Assembly: GCA_047921075.1 (NCBI GenBank)
Contig: JBLRWS010000015.1
Location: 1-44,670, forward strand
Source: JBLRWS01 sp047921075
Lineage (GTDB): Bacteria; Bacteroidota; Rhodothermia; Balneolales; Balneolaceae
DNA: 44,670 bases
Direction of reading: 5' to 3'
The position numbers were made by a program, and so were the translations under genes. The notes under the pieces were generated by a model. That model was given only the letters and a program-made list of their open reading frames with translations. It searched no databases and was not told the DNA's origin. This document shows positions 42,636-44,670 of this stretch, piece after piece. Each line of letters opens with the position of its first letter. The first letter of the stretch is position 1.

Positions 42636-44498
42636 TTAGTCGAGTGTAAATTCCTCTTTCCACTCTTCTGCTTCGGGCCAGGCGGGCTGCTCTTCTTTTT
42701 TAAAGATGGTCGTCCCGATTACCAGCCGGTCCAGTCGCGTTCGCATAAAACAGCGGTAGGCGTCCTCAGCCGTGCAGACGATCGGCTCGCCGCGCACATT
42801 AAAACTGGTATTCACCAGCACCGGCACACCGGTTTTTTGGTAAAAGGCCTCGAGCAGGGCGTGATATGCGGGGTTTGTCTCTTTATGCACGGTTTGTACC
42901 CTGGCTGAAAAGTCGACATGTGTTACGGCGGGAATAGTGGAGCGCTCCGTATAGAGCTGCGTGCGCACATCCGTCTCTTTGTAATGCGGTGGCAGCGGCT
43001 TGCGGTGTTCTTCGCTGACGGGCGCTACCAGCAGCATGTACGGAGAATCCGATTTCAGGTCGAACCAGTGCCGGGCGTGCTCGGCCAGAACAGATGGGGC
43101 GAAGGGCCGAAAACTCTCTCTGTATTTCACCTTTACGTTCAGCCGTTTCTGCATATCGGGATTGCGGGGATCGCCCAAAATACTTCGATTACCCAGTGCC
43201 CGCGGGCCAAACTCCATGCGCCCCTGCACCCAGCCCACCGCCTTGCCGGCTGCAAGATCGTCGGCTGTGATGGAAGCCACCTCATCCATGGATGCCGCTG
43301 TGTGGGCCGTTGCTTTAAAACGGCGTACCACCCGGTCAATCTCTTTTTGGGTGATGTCGGGGCCCAGATAAGCGCCCCGCATGCGGTCGCGGCCCGATTG
43401 AATGGTGTGCGGGGTATTGAGAAAGATATGCTGTGCTGCCCAGGCGGCACCGGGTGCACCTCCCGCATCGCCCGATGCCGGTTGGATAAACAACTCCTCG
43501 CACCCCGGCAGCCGATCTATTTTTCCGTTGGCCACACAGTTCAGCGCCACCCCGCCTGCCAGGCAGAGCTTTGAGGATCCGGTCTCTTTCAATGCCGTTG
43601 CTGCCAGCTTGCATACAATCTCCTCGGTAACGTGCTGGATGGCGTAGGCCAGATTGCAGTGGGTATTGGTTAGCTCTGCTTCGGGCCGCCGCCGGGGAAT
43701 CCGAAACAGCGCTTCCCATTTATCGTTCAGGGTCATCTCAAGGCCGGTCGCGTAGTTGAAAAAATCCTGATTGAGCCAGATTGACCCGTCATCATAGATC
43801 GTTACCAGCTTTTCGCGAATAGCCTGCAGAAAGCGGCGCGTTTCTGATGCCGAAGGATCTCCATACGGAGCGAGCCCCATCAGTTTGTACTCGCCGGAGT
43901 TGACACGAAAGCCGAGATAATAAGTAAACGCCGAATAGAGAAGCCCGACGGAATGGGGAAAGTTCATCTCCTTCAAGATGCGAATCTCGTTTCCTTTGCC
44001 ATGGCTGATGGTTGCCGTGGCCCATTCGCCAACACCATCTACGGTTAAAATAGCCGCTTCTTCGAACGGCGACGGATAAAATGCGCTGGCAGCGTGCGAG
44101 AGGTGATGCTCGGGAAATAACAATTTCACGTCGCCTTTTTTGTAGCCGCCAATCTCTTCCAGCTCCTGATGAATCAGCCGTTTCAGGAACATCTTCTCCT
44201 TAAGCCAGACCGGCATGGCCGTGATAAACGACTCTACCCCGCGCGGTGCGAAGGAGTAGTAGGTTTCGAGGAGGCGCTCGAATTTCAGCAGCGGTTTGTC
44301 GTAAAAAGCGATGGCGTCCAGCTCGTTCAGCGAGCAGGCTGCCTCCTCCAGGCAGTATCGGATTGCTGCAGACGGAAACCGCGCGTCGTGTTTTTTACGT
44401 GTAAAGCGCTCCTCCTGAGCCGCCGCCAGAATGGTTTGATCCTCCACAATAGCCGCCGCCGAGTCGTGATAAAAAGCTGAAATCCCTAACACTTTCAT
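42636..44498 (-). CDS. NodU/CmcH-type O-carbamoyltransferase
   Basis: 620 aa from the ATG at 44498 (GTG at 44504 possible). The N-terminal TsaD/YrdC-like fold begins VLGISAFYHDSAAAIVED and has the metal motif EHHLSHAAS (His residues near 131-135) and CLAGGVALNCVANGK. The C-terminal carbamoyltransferase domain has GRMEFGPRALGNRSILGDPR, YRESFRPFAPSVL and NTSFNVRGEPIV. These enzymes transfer carbamoyl from carbamoyl phosphate to a hydroxyl of a sugar, antibiotic or lipid. The acceptor is unknown. First gene of an operon with DUF5989 and SxtJ. Confidence 0.95.
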   Translation of the reverse strand: MKVLGISAFYHDSAAAIVEDQTILAAAQEERFTRKKHDARFPSAAIRYCLEEAACSLNELDAIAFYDKPLLKFERLLETYYSFAPRGVESFITAMPVWLKEKMFLKRLIHQELEEIGGYKKGDVKLLFPEHHLSHAASAFYPSPFEEAAILTVDGVGEWATATISHGKGNEIRILKEMNFPHSVGLLYSAFTYYLGFRVNSGEYKLMGLAPYGDPSASETRRFLQAIREKLVTIYDDGSIWLNQDFFNYATGLEMTLNDKWEALFRIPRRRPEAELTNTHCNLAYAIQHVTEEIVCKLAATALKETGSSKLCLAGGVALNCVANGKIDRLPGCEELFIQPASGDAGGAPGAAWAAQHIFLNTPHTIQSGRDRMRGAYLGPDITQKEIDRVVRRFKATAHTAASMDEVASITADDLAAGKAVGWVQGRMEFGPRALGNRSILGDPRNPDMQKRLNVKVKYRESFRPFAPSVLAEHARHWFDLKSDSPYMLLVAPVSEEHRKPLPPHYKETDVRTQLYTERSTIPAVTHVDFSARVQTVHKETNPAYHALLEAFYQKTGVPVLVNTSFNVRGEPIVCTAEDAYRCFMRTRLDRLVIGTTIFKKEEQPAWPEAEEWKEEFTLD

Positions 44499-44545
44499 GG
44501 GCACAATCTACGCTGAACGGTGGTTAGATGAAAGGTTTTTAGGGG

Positions 44546-44561
44546 GGAACATGCATGTTCC
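44546..44561. promoter_or_regulatory. 16-bp perfect palindrome upstream of the carbamoyltransferase
   Basis: GGAACATGCATGTTCC, 48 bp upstream of the carbamoyltransferase ATG in a 75-bp gap. It has no T-run, so operator function is likelier than termination. It superficially resembles GAAC-N4-GTTC SOS boxes but has a six-base centre. Confidence 0.4.
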
Positions 44562-44579
44562 AGGCCGGTCAATACCCCA

Positions 44580-44670
44580 TCACCTCCGCTCATAAACCAG
44601 CACCTGCCACAACATCGTGCTGCCGTCGTAGCGCTGCTCAAAGCCGTGGCTGCGGATGATCTGCTCTACC
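44580..44670 (-). CDS. C-terminal end of a gene running off the window, possibly a SAM methyltransferase
   Basis: The last 29 codons before a TGA at 44582-44580 read VEQIIRSHGFEQRYDGSTML, then WQVLVYERR. The pattern of an amphipathic helix, HGFE, a short loop and a final beta-strand with hydrophobic WQVLVYERR is how many class I methyltransferases end (GFE..., then a strand). This is the only evidence; the rest lies outside the window. It is on the same strand as the carbamoyltransferase operon and 81 bp upstream of it. Confidence 0.4.
   Translation of the reverse strand, partial: VEQIIRSHGFEQRYDGSTMLWQVLVYERR

Noticed and set aside
44546..44561. LexA/Din-box reading of the palindrome GGAACATGCATGTTCC
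   Set aside because: The Gram-positive SOS box is GAAC-N4-GTTC; here the spacer is six bases and the neighbouring genes are not repair genes.

Overview
The window looks like a chromosomal segment of a heterotrophic, respiring member of the Bacteroidota/Balneolota-Rhodothermota group. The clues are a T9SS-type C-terminal sorting domain with an NYPNPFNPST start on a large secreted metalloprotease, several Bacteroidota-style lipoproteins, the DUF5117/DUF4953-type zinc protease, and few Shine-Dalgarno sequences. No phage, IS element, CRISPR array, rRNA or tRNA gene was seen. Coding density is high and no gap between genes exceeds about 200 bp.

Layout. 0.1-5.3 kb (minus): mnmE, an M28 aminopeptidase lipoprotein and ppdK. 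A perfect 22-bp palindrome lies between ppdK and a divergent YfcC-family carrier (5.4-6.8 kb). 6.8-11.3 kb: a DeoR/GlpR regulator divergent from glpD-glpK, with TTTCGTTT-type boxes between them, then a DUF2237 gene. 11.3-16.5 kb (minus): a DUF308-like membrane protein, a GluR0-like ligand-gated K+ channel, and a pair made of a T9SS-sorted M12B-like metalloprotease and a lipoprotein resembling the prodomain of such proteases. 16.6-21.7 kb: tspO, tyrA (chorismate mutase-prephenate dehydrogenase fusion), uvrB, a small methyltransferase and aat. 21.7-29.2 kb: a large zinc-metalloprotease lipoprotein, proline dehydrogenase, a DUF4097 repeat protein, ydjM-dinB, and a GlsB-like plus cyclic-phosphodiesterase-like pair. 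29.3-32.5 kb: gdhA, two stem-loops, then a 31-aa membrane ORF overlapping a PutP-like Na+ symporter. 32.5-39 kb: a DEAD-box fold protein lacking all ATPase motifs, a CPBP protease, an SRAP/YedK-like protein lacking all four catalytic residues, an MscS channel, secG, a second Na+/solute symporter and a Smr protein. 39-44.7 kb: a fatty-acid-hydroxylase-like gene overlapping an SGNH/TPR membrane gene, facing a carbamoyltransferase-DUF5989-SxtJ operon, then the end of a possible methyltransferase at the window edge.

Functional links. Glycerol use (glpR/glpD/glpK), proline and glutamate catabolism (PRODH, putP, gdhA) and ppdK suggest growth on amino acids and glycerol with gluconeogenic capacity. 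uvrB, dinB, ydjM and the SRAP relative form a loose DNA-damage theme. The most novel-looking items are the two pseudoenzymes (DEAD-box and SRAP), the free-standing prodomain-like lipoprotein beside its protease, the bacterial ionotropic-receptor-like channel, and the tiny ORF coupled to the PutP-like symporter.
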